This document shows positions 28,787-36,382 of a stretch of 64,000 bases of DNA, in pieces. Location: assembly GCA_028284225.1 (NCBI GenBank), contig JANQSD010000001.1, positions 462,609 to 526,608 of the forward strand, written 5' to 3'. The stretch is from Arenicellales bacterium. Lineage in GTDB: Bacteria > Pseudomonadota > Gammaproteobacteria > Arenicellales > JAHEKD01. Both the position numbers and the translations under genes were made by a program. Positions within the stretch are counted from its first letter, which is position 1. Every line of letters begins with the position of its first letter. The notes under the pieces were generated by a model, which worked only from the letters and a program-made list of their open reading frames with translations, was not told the DNA's origin and did not search any database.

Positions 28787-29797
28787 ATGGCGCAATTTAT
28801 ACAATTTGCTTTGACGCGCGCGGGAATGGCGATTGTAACCTTGCTAATGGTCTCATTGATCGTCTTCAGCTTAATGGAAATGGTGCCTGGTAACTGTGCT
28901 GAACGTTATCTAGCGTTCAAAAATACACAAGGTTCACAAATCACCGTCGCTGATATTGAAGCAGAGGAAAAGCGATTAGGATTAGATAGACCCTTTTTAG
29001 TTCGCTGGGGTAGCTGGGTAGGGAATGTATTCTTTAAAGGTGATTTTGGCGACAGCTGCATTCTTCGATTAAACATCAATCAATTATTAGGCGATAAATT
29101 CTTACTCAGTCTGGGGATATGCTTAACGTCTTTGCTGTTTGCATATCTGATCGCTATACCGGTGGGCATCATTTCTGCGGCATCGAAAAGTGCCTGGCTT
29201 AACGGATCATTGCGTTTTATTTCTTATTTGGGTTTGGCCATGCCGAACTTTTTGTTAGCGTTGATGATTATGTTGTTTTCAACAGTAATGTTCGGTGATT
29301 CGATGACAGGGTTGTTTTCGAAAGAATATCGCGATGCCGAATGGTCATTTGACAGAGTGAAAGATTTCTTGTCACATGCCTGGTTACCCGTTTTTATCCT
29401 GGGGTGGTCCGCAACTGCTTTTGCATTGCAAACAGTGCGGGCGTTAATGCTTGATGAAACAGGAAAGTTATATATTACGGCTGCTAAAGCACGTGGTTTA
29501 TTCGGTAGAAAATTATTATGGCGTTATCCTGCACGTCATGCGCTAGGACCGATTATTAACTCACTAGGGTTTGATCTGAACCGAGTGTTTAATGAGCTGC
29601 CAATTGTGGCGGTTATATTGACGTTGACTGAGGCTGGCGCATTGTTACTGGAGTCTTTGGCACGGTCAAATGACCAACAACTCGCTGGGGCCATTATTTT
29701 CTTATTAACGGCTTCGATTGTGACTTTAAATTTTGTCACCGATATCGCTTTAGCGATTATTGACCCACGAGTACGAAAATCGGTAATGGGGGGGTAG
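28787..29797 (+). CDS. DppB-type ABC permease
   Basis: 336-aa inner-membrane permease with an N-terminal helix, long periplasmic loop ('EAEEKRLGLDRPFLVRWGSWVGNVFFKGDFGDSC') and five more helices. The coupling EAA-like segment is 'YITAAKARGLFGRKLLWRYPARHAL' near residues 226-250. It overlaps the next gene by one base (TAGTG). Part of the importer with the upstream binding protein. Confidence 0.9.
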   Translation: MAQFIQFALTRAGMAIVTLLMVSLIVFSLMEMVPGNCAERYLAFKNTQGSQITVADIEAEEKRLGLDRPFLVRWGSWVGNVFFKGDFGDSCILRLNINQLLGDKFLLSLGICLTSLLFAYLIAIPVGIISAASKSAWLNGSLRFISYLGLAMPNFLLALMIMLFSTVMFGDSMTGLFSKEYRDAEWSFDRVKDFLSHAWLPVFILGWSATAFALQTVRALMLDETGKLYITAAKARGLFGRKLLWRYPARHALGPIINSLGFDLNRVFNELPIVAVILTLTEAGALLLESLARSNDQQLAGAIIFLLTASIVTLNFVTDIALAIIDPRVRKSVMGG

Positions 29798-30942
29798 TGT
29801 TGGCTTTTTGGGGTAAAAAACAGGATAAAGCGGTCGATCAAAAGTCCAAAGAAGCCTATTTTACAGCCTCTCAATCACAACTTATCTGGACGCGTTTCAA
29901 AAGTAACAAAACTGCAATGTTTGCAGCTTACGTGTTGATGTTCTTGGTTTTGATCGGTTTGTTTGCTCCTTTTTTATCGCCTTATGACCCCACAATAGCG
30001 GGCCGCGATCCCGATTATCAAAATGGTGCTCCACAGATTCCCAAATTTTGTGATGAAAATGGGTGTTCGGTACGGCCGTTTTTATATACCTTAGAACGTT
30101 CTCGTTCAATCGAAACAAATTTCCGGTGGGTCACAACTGAGAACAGAGAAAAACGCCGTCATCTACAACTATTCGTTGAAGGTTGGGAATATAAGTTATT
30201 CGGTATGAAGTTTAATACTCATTTATTCGGAGCCGATGAAGGTGGCATTCATATTTTCGGAACTGATGCAGCAGGCAAAGATATTTTTTCTCGTACGCTG
30301 CATGCGATTAATACTTCATTAGCTGTTGGGACCTTGGGTGTTTTTATTAGTTTTGTTCTGGCGCTGATCATTGGTGGTGTTTCTGGCTACTTTGGTGGTG
30401 TGTTTGATGGTGTGATGCAAATGATCACTGATGCAGTCAGAACTGTTCCGAGCATTCCGTTATTCATGGCGCTTGCCGCTTTTGTCCCAGATACTTGGTC
30501 TGCGGAAATGCGATTTTTCTTTATATCGATAATATTAGGGCTTATCGGTTGGCCAACATTGGCCAGGCGTGTGCGCACACATTTGTTGGTTGAGCGAAAT
30601 CAAGATTATGTTTTAGCGGCCCAGTTATCAGGTGCAAGCTCTTCACATGTCATCAGGAAGCATTTATTACCATCCTTTACCTCTTATATCATCGTTGATC
30701 TGGTTATTTCTTTTCCCTACATGGTGCTATCAGAAACAGCATTGTCTTTTATCGGCCTGGGATTAAAAGACCCGGTTAATTCTCTGGGCGTAATGCTGCA
30801 AAACGTCACCAGCGCCGATGTATTGTTAAATTATCAATGGTATTTCATTCCGGTTATCTTTTTTATTACGCTGGTGCTGGCGTTTGTGTTCGTGGGCGAT
30901 GGGCTGAGAGATGCAGCAGATCCATATGGTGGGCATAAATGA
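29797..30942 (+). CDS. DppC/YejE-type ABC permease
   Basis: 381-aa second permease with GTG start. It is longer than DppC because of an extended periplasmic insert between helices 1 and 2 (residues ~65-150), a feature also seen in YejE. The coupling motif is 'YVLAAQLSGASSSHVIRKHLLPS' near 268-290 and the end reads 'VGDGLRDAADPYGGHK', typical of the family. One-base overlap with the first permease and ATGA overlap with the first ATPase show tight coupling. Confidence 0.9.
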   Translation: MLAFWGKKQDKAVDQKSKEAYFTASQSQLIWTRFKSNKTAMFAAYVLMFLVLIGLFAPFLSPYDPTIAGRDPDYQNGAPQIPKFCDENGCSVRPFLYTLERSRSIETNFRWVTTENREKRRHLQLFVEGWEYKLFGMKFNTHLFGADEGGIHIFGTDAAGKDIFSRTLHAINTSLAVGTLGVFISFVLALIIGGVSGYFGGVFDGVMQMITDAVRTVPSIPLFMALAAFVPDTWSAEMRFFFISIILGLIGWPTLARRVRTHLLVERNQDYVLAAQLSGASSSHVIRKHLLPSFTSYIIVDLVISFPYMVLSETALSFIGLGLKDPVNSLGVMLQNVTSADVLLNYQWYFIPVIFFITLVLAFVFVGDGLRDAADPYGGHK

Positions 30943-31946
30943 TAGAAACGCTTATTTCGGTTAAAGACCTCACTGTTCGCTTTAAGACCGACGAGGGTTT
31001 AATCACCGCTGTTGACGGCGTAACGTTTGACGTCAAGCCGGGTGAGATTCTGGGTTTGGTGGGTGAAAGTGGTTCAGGTAAATCAGTCACTGCAAAATCG
31101 CTAATGCTGCTGAATGCTGATAACACTGTTTATGACCCCAAAAGCTCCATGAAACTAAATCTTCATGACCAAAGTATTGATATTTTGTCGTTAAAAAAGC
31201 CCCAGGATCAAATGATCATTCGTGGCGGTGCAATTTCCATGATTTTTCAGGAGCCGATGGCAAGCTTTGCACCGGCCATTACCATCGGCGATCAAATGGT
31301 GGAGCAGTTAAAACTTCATTCGAATATGCCTGACGAGAAGGCCAAAGAAATTTCTATTGAAATGCTCGAGCGGGTTGGCATTCCCGAAGCAGGCAAGCGT
31401 TTTAATCAATATGCCTTTGAATTTTCCGGCGGCATGCGTCAACGGGCCATGATCGCTATGGCATTATCGACCAAGCCCAAACTACTTATCGCTGATGAAC
31501 CGACTACAGCTTTGGATGTAACCATCCAAGCTCAAGTTATTGAGCTAATGAAAGAATTGGTTGATGAATTTCATATGGCCATTATATTCATCACTCACGA
31601 TCTTGGTGTTATCGCCCAGACGGCTGATCGTGTTGCCGTGATGTATTTAGGTAATCTGGTTGAAACCGGTACTGTCCATCAAGTTATCCAACAGCCTGCT
31701 CATCCTTATACACAGGGTTTGATTAATGCATTACCAAACCTTGAAGACCTGGATTCGCCACTAACACCGGTACCGGGTGATATTCCGTCGCCACTGGAAA
31801 GACCTACAGGGTGTGTCTTTAACACACGCTGCTCGTTGTCTTTAGGTGAGCGTTGTGAAGCTGAGGTGCCGCATAACTTTAATGTTGCACCGGGCCATAA
31901 TGTCTCCTGTCATTTAATGGAACAGAGGATGGCTGCCAATGAGTGA
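30939..31946 (+). CDS. DppD/OppD-type ABC ATPase
   Basis: 335-aa ATPase: Walker A GESGSGKSVT near residues 41-50, signature 'FSGGMRQRAMIAMAL' near 162-176, Walker B 'LLIADEPTTALD' near 183-194, and the C-terminal oligopeptide-ATPase extension 'PLERPTGCVFNTRCSLSLGERCEAEVP', whose cysteines form the iron-sulfur site known in this family. Overlaps both neighbours. Confidence 0.92.
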   Translation: MIETLISVKDLTVRFKTDEGLITAVDGVTFDVKPGEILGLVGESGSGKSVTAKSLMLLNADNTVYDPKSSMKLNLHDQSIDILSLKKPQDQMIIRGGAISMIFQEPMASFAPAITIGDQMVEQLKLHSNMPDEKAKEISIEMLERVGIPEAGKRFNQYAFEFSGGMRQRAMIAMALSTKPKLLIADEPTTALDVTIQAQVIELMKELVDEFHMAIIFITHDLGVIAQTADRVAVMYLGNLVETGTVHQVIQQPAHPYTQGLINALPNLEDLDSPLTPVPGDIPSPLERPTGCVFNTRCSLSLGERCEAEVPHNFNVAPGHNVSCHLMEQRMAANE

Positions 31947-32931
31947 AGTGCTGATTCGCTCAGATGATCTGTCGGTTTATTATCCGATAGGAGGCGGCTT
32001 TCTAAAGCCGAAGTCCTATGTTCATGCCGTTGACGGGATTAACGTAAGTATAGAAAAAGGTAGTTTTTTTGGTCTGGTCGGCGAGTCGGGTTCGGGTAAA
32101 ACAACTCTCGGTCGGGCTTTGCTCAAGGCTGCGCCTATATCCAGGGGTGAGGTATCCTATCAGGACGGCGAAGTGAGCTATGATCTGGGTTCATTGAATG
32201 GACAAGATTTAAAAGAGTACCGCAAACGTGCACAACTGATATTTCAGGACCCTTATGCTGCGCTTAGTCCACGTATGACGGTCAGGGACATTATTGCCGA
32301 ACCACTGGAAGTCATGAGGTTGACATCATCTAGAGATGAGACTGATGAGAAAGTCAGACAAATCGCGGCTAAATGCCGTTTGAATCTTGAACATTTGCGT
32401 CGCTTCCCTCATGCCTTTTCCGGCGGTCAACGCCAGCGTATTTCAATTGCCAGAGCACTGGTGTCTGATCCTAAATTTATTGTTGCTGATGAAAGTGTGG
32501 CTGCTCTGGATGTTTCGATTCAGGCTGATGTGCTAAATCTGCTCAAGTCAATTCAAAAAGAATCAGGCATTACCTTTATGTTTATCAGCCATGACCTCAG
32601 TGTGGTTGCACATGTCTGTGATCATGTGGCGGTTATGTATTTAGGGCGGTTGATTGAAACAGCTCCTTCGCGGCAGCTGTTCAGTATGCCTAAACATCCT
32701 TATACCAAAGCATTATTGTCAGCTATTCCGTCATTAGATCCGGATGAACGCGGTAAGGCTGAAAAGCTAGAAGGTGAAATTCCCTCGCCAACGAATCCGC
32801 CGCCAGGTTGTAAATTTCAAACACGTTGTAGATTTGCGGTAGATAAGTGCAGGAGAGAAGAACCGCGGCTGGAAGATAGCGGTGGTGGCCATAATGTTGC
32901 TTGTCATCGCTGGCAGGAATTATTGGCCTAA
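31939..32931 (+). CDS. DppF/OppF-type ABC ATPase
   Basis: 330-aa partner ATPase with Walker A GESGSGKTTLG near residues 49-59, signature 'FSGGQRQRISIARALV', Walker B 'FIVADESVAALD' (Ser in place of the usual Pro after DE) and the C-terminal Cys motif 'PTNPPPGCKFQTRCRFAVDKC'. Starts 8 bp inside the preceding gene. Last gene of the importer operon; a TTGGCCT...AGGCCAA hairpin spans its stop codon but lacks a T-tract. Confidence 0.92.
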   Translation: MSEVLIRSDDLSVYYPIGGGFLKPKSYVHAVDGINVSIEKGSFFGLVGESGSGKTTLGRALLKAAPISRGEVSYQDGEVSYDLGSLNGQDLKEYRKRAQLIFQDPYAALSPRMTVRDIIAEPLEVMRLTSSRDETDEKVRQIAAKCRLNLEHLRRFPHAFSGGQRQRISIARALVSDPKFIVADESVAALDVSIQADVLNLLKSIQKESGITFMFISHDLSVVAHVCDHVAVMYLGRLIETAPSRQLFSMPKHPYTKALLSAIPSLDPDERGKAEKLEGEIPSPTNPPPGCKFQTRCRFAVDKCRREEPRLEDSGGGHNVACHRWQELLA

Positions 32932-32939
32932 ATTTTTTA

Positions 32940-33110
32940 TCAGGCCAACAATAATAACGACGAAACAACAATTATAGAACTAACTTCAATTATCGGTTTG
33001 TTTAAGGTAGCATGCTCAGTTTTTTTAATTAGTCTTAAGCAAAACAACATGCCAATAAACGAAATAATCAAGACAAATATTGCTGTATAAATATTTATTA
33101 TTGTTTTCAT
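32940..33110 (-). CDS. small two-helix membrane protein
   Basis: 56-aa protein starting MKTIINIYTAIFVLIISFIG, with one hydrophobic segment at residues ~6-26 and a second near 41-56, separated by 'RLIKKTEHATLNKPIIE'. A strong AAGGTGG ribosome site lies 6 nt before the ATG, which is the main reason to call it real. No family recognised. It is convergent with the ABC operon and next to the region with the duplicated outer-membrane gene end. Confidence 0.5.
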   Translation of the reverse strand: MKTIINIYTAIFVLIISFIGMLFCLRLIKKTEHATLNKPIIEVSSIIVVSSLLLLA

Positions 33111-33242
33111 TTTATACCACCTTTTTATTATTCTCAGGTTACTACTAATGCTGCTATTAAACAACGTGAATAGTACACATACTATTGCATAGTTGTTAGG
33201 GAAAGTCTGTATAACTTTAGTCTTGTGGCCGATTTAATCCTT

Positions 33243-33342
33243 GCTCAAAAGTACCAAACTATTTCTAATTGCAAATGACTGTCCTGGCGTAAATCGAATA
33301 ATACGTTTTCACTATCAACCTGGCTGAAATATTGAGTTTCAA
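33243..33342 (-). pseudogene. duplicated 3' end of the outer-membrane protein gene
   Basis: About 100 bp matching 34275-34373, the 3' end of the downstream barrel gene, with three substitutions and a one-base indel. Read on the minus strand it encodes ...QYFSQVDSENVLF... through ...LEIVWYF and a stop (TGA here, TAG in the intact gene). Two of three substitutions are synonymous. Homology stops sharply upstream, so this is a fragment, not a gene. Together with the intact end it brackets the methyltransferase gene. Confidence 0.85.
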
Positions 33343-33397
33343 TTAGTGAAAACTCAGTTTAATATCCATATTTTTTTAATTAATGAATTATGAATAA

Positions 33398-34237
33398 ATG
33401 CAAATGTTGAATATAGTAAAAAGAATTATTCCCTCGCCGATTAAACTGAAAATTAGAGCTTATCGTGAAGCAAAATTGAAAGAAAAACTATTCGGTGATT
33501 ATGCGTCGCTTGTCCCTGCAGTTGAAGATATGTTCGACGGCCCTCCGAGTTTGCAACACTTTAAGTCAAACGGGGAAAGCTTTCTTGAAATTTACCAAGA
33601 AATATGTGGGCTTGAGCAGGATGAGGTCATGCTTGATGTAGGTTCTGGAATTGGAAGAAAGACTCTACCTCTAACTCGATACTTTAATGATAACGCAATT
33701 TATTGGGGTATTGACTTAACAAAAGTGGGAGTGGATTGGTGTAGTGAAAAAATTACGCCAAGATTTCCAAACTTTCAGTTCCAACATATTGATGTCTATA
33801 ATAAATTTTATAATCCACTTGGAAGCCATCAACCTGAAAAGTATAGATTTCCTTTCGATGATGAAACATTTAGTTTCGTTATGCTCGGATCAGTGTTTAC
33901 TCATATGCTCCCGGCTGAAGTTGAGAACTATTTGTCTGAGATACATCGTGTATTAAAACAAGATGGGCGCTGTTTAATTACTTATTTTCTTCTTGATGAA
34001 GAATCATTAGCATTAGTAGATGCTGGTAATAGCGATTTTGATTTCAAATATAAGTTTGATGGATATCGTACTGTCAGTCGCGAGGTTCCAGAAAAGGTTA
34101 TCGGTCTTGAAGAAGATTTGATCTGGAATCTGTATGCACAGTTAGGTTTTGAAATAAAGCGTGTCGATTATGGTTCATGGTGTAAGCGTAAGGTTTATCT
34201 CAATTATCAAGATATGATTCTAGCCTACAAAAGATAA
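33398..34237 (+). CDS. class I SAM-dependent methyltransferase
   Basis: 279-aa cytoplasmic methyltransferase. The SAM-binding motif I is 'VMLDVGSGIGRKTLPL' near residues 76-91, the acidic motif II 'IYWGIDLTK' near 99-107, and 'FSFVMLGSVFTHMLPAEVENYLSEIHRVLKQDGRCLITYF' forms motifs IV-VI. The N-terminal 'IVKRIIPSPIKLKIRAYREAKLKEKLFGDYASL' resembles enzymes found in surface polysaccharide clusters. It appears more AT-rich than its neighbours and is enclosed by a ~100-bp direct repeat, so it was probably acquired. Substrate unknown. Ribosome site weak. Confidence 0.8.
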   Translation: MQMLNIVKRIIPSPIKLKIRAYREAKLKEKLFGDYASLVPAVEDMFDGPPSLQHFKSNGESFLEIYQEICGLEQDEVMLDVGSGIGRKTLPLTRYFNDNAIYWGIDLTKVGVDWCSEKITPRFPNFQFQHIDVYNKFYNPLGSHQPEKYRFPFDDETFSFVMLGSVFTHMLPAEVENYLSEIHRVLKQDGRCLITYFLLDEESLALVDAGNSDFDFKYKFDGYRTVSREVPEKVIGLEEDLIWNLYAQLGFEIKRVDYGSWCKRKVYLNYQDMILAYKR

Positions 34238-34275
34238 GAATCAGGTCTGTGCGATACAAAAAAATTTACTATAAG

Positions 34276-35463
34276 CTAAAAGTACCAAACTATTTCTAAT
34301 TGCAAGTGACTGTCCTGACGTAAATCGAATAATACGTTTTCACTATCAACCTGGCTGAAATATTGAGCTTCAAGATTAACCTTTACGCTGTCACCGAATC
34401 TGCGGCTGGTTTCAAGTCGAAATGAACGGCTTTGATCGTCCAGATCATAGCCAAAGCCGGCTAATAATTCAGTGCTTTGTACGTCGTTCATTGCCAGGCG
34501 AGTGCCGAAGAATAAATCATTTTGTAAAGCCGCTTGGTTTTTGTCGCGTTGGTCATATTGATATTCCATTAACACACCCAGATCAGCGTCACTTTCATTA
34601 ATACCGACAAAAGTATATTCAAAACCAGCGCCGGCGGCCCAGAAATTTTCATTTAACCCATCTCTATGAATGGCCTCCAGCTTCCATAGCCATTCTTCGC
34701 CAGTGTATTGTAAATCTAGGCCGGTTTGTTCAATTTGCTGATAAAAAGGGACTAAACTCGATTGATCTTCAGAGAGTTGAAAAATCGGTTCCCGGCTAGT
34801 GCCGTCAAACCAGGATATGCCTATGTCGAAGTTACCGAAATAATGAGACCAGCGCAGCGCATAATCAATATGATTTTCTTCGTCGGAAGATTGATAGGTG
34901 ACATTGTCGGTATCAACAACTAGACCGGAACGTAAACGACCCTCTTCACCTGCAAAAGTACGTTCACGAAAATAGGGCAAAACAAAGAATTCCACTAGAC
35001 CGAAATCCTTGTTTAACCCCAGGTGCAACATAGGCTGTCCGAGTTTGTCTTCCCCGTCGATGTTCTCAACTGTATCGGTTTGATTAACAATATCCACTAA
35101 ATGTTGAAACTCAAGCACTCCCCAGAATATTTTGTTAATGCCTATTCGCCATTCCCAATCACCGTTAACATCGAGGAAGTAAAGCTCTCTGATGTCTGCA
35201 TGTGTGCGTTCATCATCTTCACTATCAACTCGAGCAAATGGAATAAAAGTAATACCATTATCACCGTTGTTCCATTGATGACGAAATTCAGGTTGAATGC
35301 TGATCGAACCTGTAAAGCCCTCACTTTGTTCAGCAAATAAAGGGTCTTCAATAAAATAACGTCCCTCAATGCCGATGTTGCCGGAAAATTCAGCTCTGCT
35401 TAGCGTTGATGCTGTTAAGCAGAGTATTAGCAACGCTGTTCGTAATATCCACTTGTATCCCAT
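34276..35463 (-). CDS. outer-membrane beta-barrel protein, RND-operon partner
   Basis: 395 aa from the ATG at 35463, giving a signal peptide 'MGYKWILRTALLILCLTASTLSRA/EFSG'. The mature protein is a chain of amphipathic beta strands ('NIGIEGRYFIED', 'DNGITFIPFARVDSED', 'DYALRWSHYFGNFDIGISWFDG') ending in ...VWYF with a terminal Phe, as in barrels. An upstream in-frame start would read through a hairpin repeat and is rejected. It is the last gene of a MarR-RND-LolA-like-barrel set often found together in gammaproteobacteria and assumed to export lipids or hydrophobic compounds. Its 3' end is duplicated at 33243-33342. Confidence 0.75.
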   Translation of the reverse strand: MGYKWILRTALLILCLTASTLSRAEFSGNIGIEGRYFIEDPLFAEQSEGFTGSISIQPEFRHQWNNGDNGITFIPFARVDSEDDERTHADIRELYFLDVNGDWEWRIGINKIFWGVLEFQHLVDIVNQTDTVENIDGEDKLGQPMLHLGLNKDFGLVEFFVLPYFRERTFAGEEGRLRSGLVVDTDNVTYQSSDEENHIDYALRWSHYFGNFDIGISWFDGTSREPIFQLSEDQSSLVPFYQQIEQTGLDLQYTGEEWLWKLEAIHRDGLNENFWAAGAGFEYTFVGINESDADLGVLMEYQYDQRDKNQAALQNDLFFGTRLAMNDVQSTELLAGFGYDLDDQSRSFRLETSRRFGDSVKVNLEAQYFSQVDSENVLFDLRQDSHLQLEIVWYF

Positions 35464-35473
35464 AATCGTCATG

Positions 35474-35566
35474 CCGGAAACGCCGAAGGCGTTATCCGGT
35501 GTCTCCATGTTCGAACACTGATTGGTAAACAGAGATTCTGGATACGTGCTTCGCACATTCCAGAAT
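35474..35566. repeat. double-hairpin palindromic repeat (REP-like)
   Basis: Two strong hairpins: CCGGAAACGCC-GAA-GGCGTT(A)TCCGG at 35474-35499 and ATTCTGGATACGTGC-TT-CGCACATTCCAGAAT at 35535-35566. They lie between the LolA-like gene and the barrel gene, just before the latter's start, where they could lower expression of the distal gene. Similar TCATTCTGG/CCAGAATGA palindromes recur at 53016-53094 and 43738-43800. Confidence 0.65.
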
Positions 35567-35590
35567 GACAAGCGGAAAATATAGAAGTCA

Positions 35591-36376
35591 TTAGCGCAAA
35601 CGTTTTAATCCGTTTTTGTCAAAATCGTTTTCAGTTAAACCTGTTTTAAAGGCGTAATTCTCCCAACTCAGTGTTGTCGATTTCCCGGTTTGGTGATTGA
35701 TCATTTCCATGCTCTCAGGGCGCCAATGTTTGCCGGCATACTGGTTGTATCCGCTAGAAGTTAACGTCTTTAACAATGTGTTCTTACGGTCATAATATTC
35801 AACTTTAACAACTCTATACGCTTCCTTATCGATCCAGCCAATTTGGCGGGTATATCCTGAGTATTCATAAGCGGGAAATCGTTCAATGACATAACATTCA
35901 TATTCACCGCAGGCTTCGTCACGTAAAAACTTATAAGTATATTTTTCGACTTCTTGAGAACCTAAATCTTCAAAAGCAAACTCACTGCCCATGAAGGGGC
36001 CGGACTTGTTCTTGGATGAAATTCTTTTGACTCGTTTGAGCGCAGGTAGATACAACCATTGGTCGTCAGGTTCAAGTCCATGTGAATAAGTCAGAGAAGC
36101 TGTACCTTTTACATCAGCAGGTTCCAGAAATAATGACAAGCTCTTGTCACCATCGCCTTCGACTTCAAGTGTTTTACTCTTGATTTGCCGAATACTTTCC
36201 TGGCCTTTGCGATTTTTCAGTGTCATCACCATATCAGCAGTGAAATCGACAAAACCGGCATCAAATGCATCAGCCTCCTGGGCAATTCGTAATCCTTTTT
36301 CTTCATCGGTTTCAGCAGTCGCAACAATACTGAATAGTGAAGTGACCAGGAGTGTTGCAAATAATTGTTTTTTCAT
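35591..36376 (-). CDS. LolA-like outer-membrane lipoprotein-sorting protein
   Basis: 261 aa with a Sec signal 'MKKQLFATLLVTSLFSIVATA/ETDEE'. The body 'MVMTLKNRKGQESIRQIKSKTLEVEGDGDKSLSLF' and 'DDQWLYLPALKRVKRISSKNKSGPFMGSEFAFEDL' identify the periplasmic LolA-like family that accompanies MMPL/RND exporters. It probably carries a hydrophobic cargo between the RND pump and the outer membrane. Six bases downstream of the RND gene on the same strand. Confidence 0.85.
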   Translation of the reverse strand: MKKQLFATLLVTSLFSIVATAETDEEKGLRIAQEADAFDAGFVDFTADMVMTLKNRKGQESIRQIKSKTLEVEGDGDKSLSLFLEPADVKGTASLTYSHGLEPDDQWLYLPALKRVKRISSKNKSGPFMGSEFAFEDLGSQEVEKYTYKFLRDEACGEYECYVIERFPAYEYSGYTRQIGWIDKEAYRVVKVEYYDRKNTLLKTLTSSGYNQYAGKHWRPESMEMINHQTGKSTTLSWENYAFKTGLTENDFDKNGLKRLR

Positions 36377-36382
36377 CGTAGT

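Noticed and set aside
33243-34373. Insertion sequence or integron cassette around the methyltransferase
   Set aside because: No transposase, integrase or terminal inverted repeats were seen; the bracketing repeat is coding sequence of the neighbouring gene.
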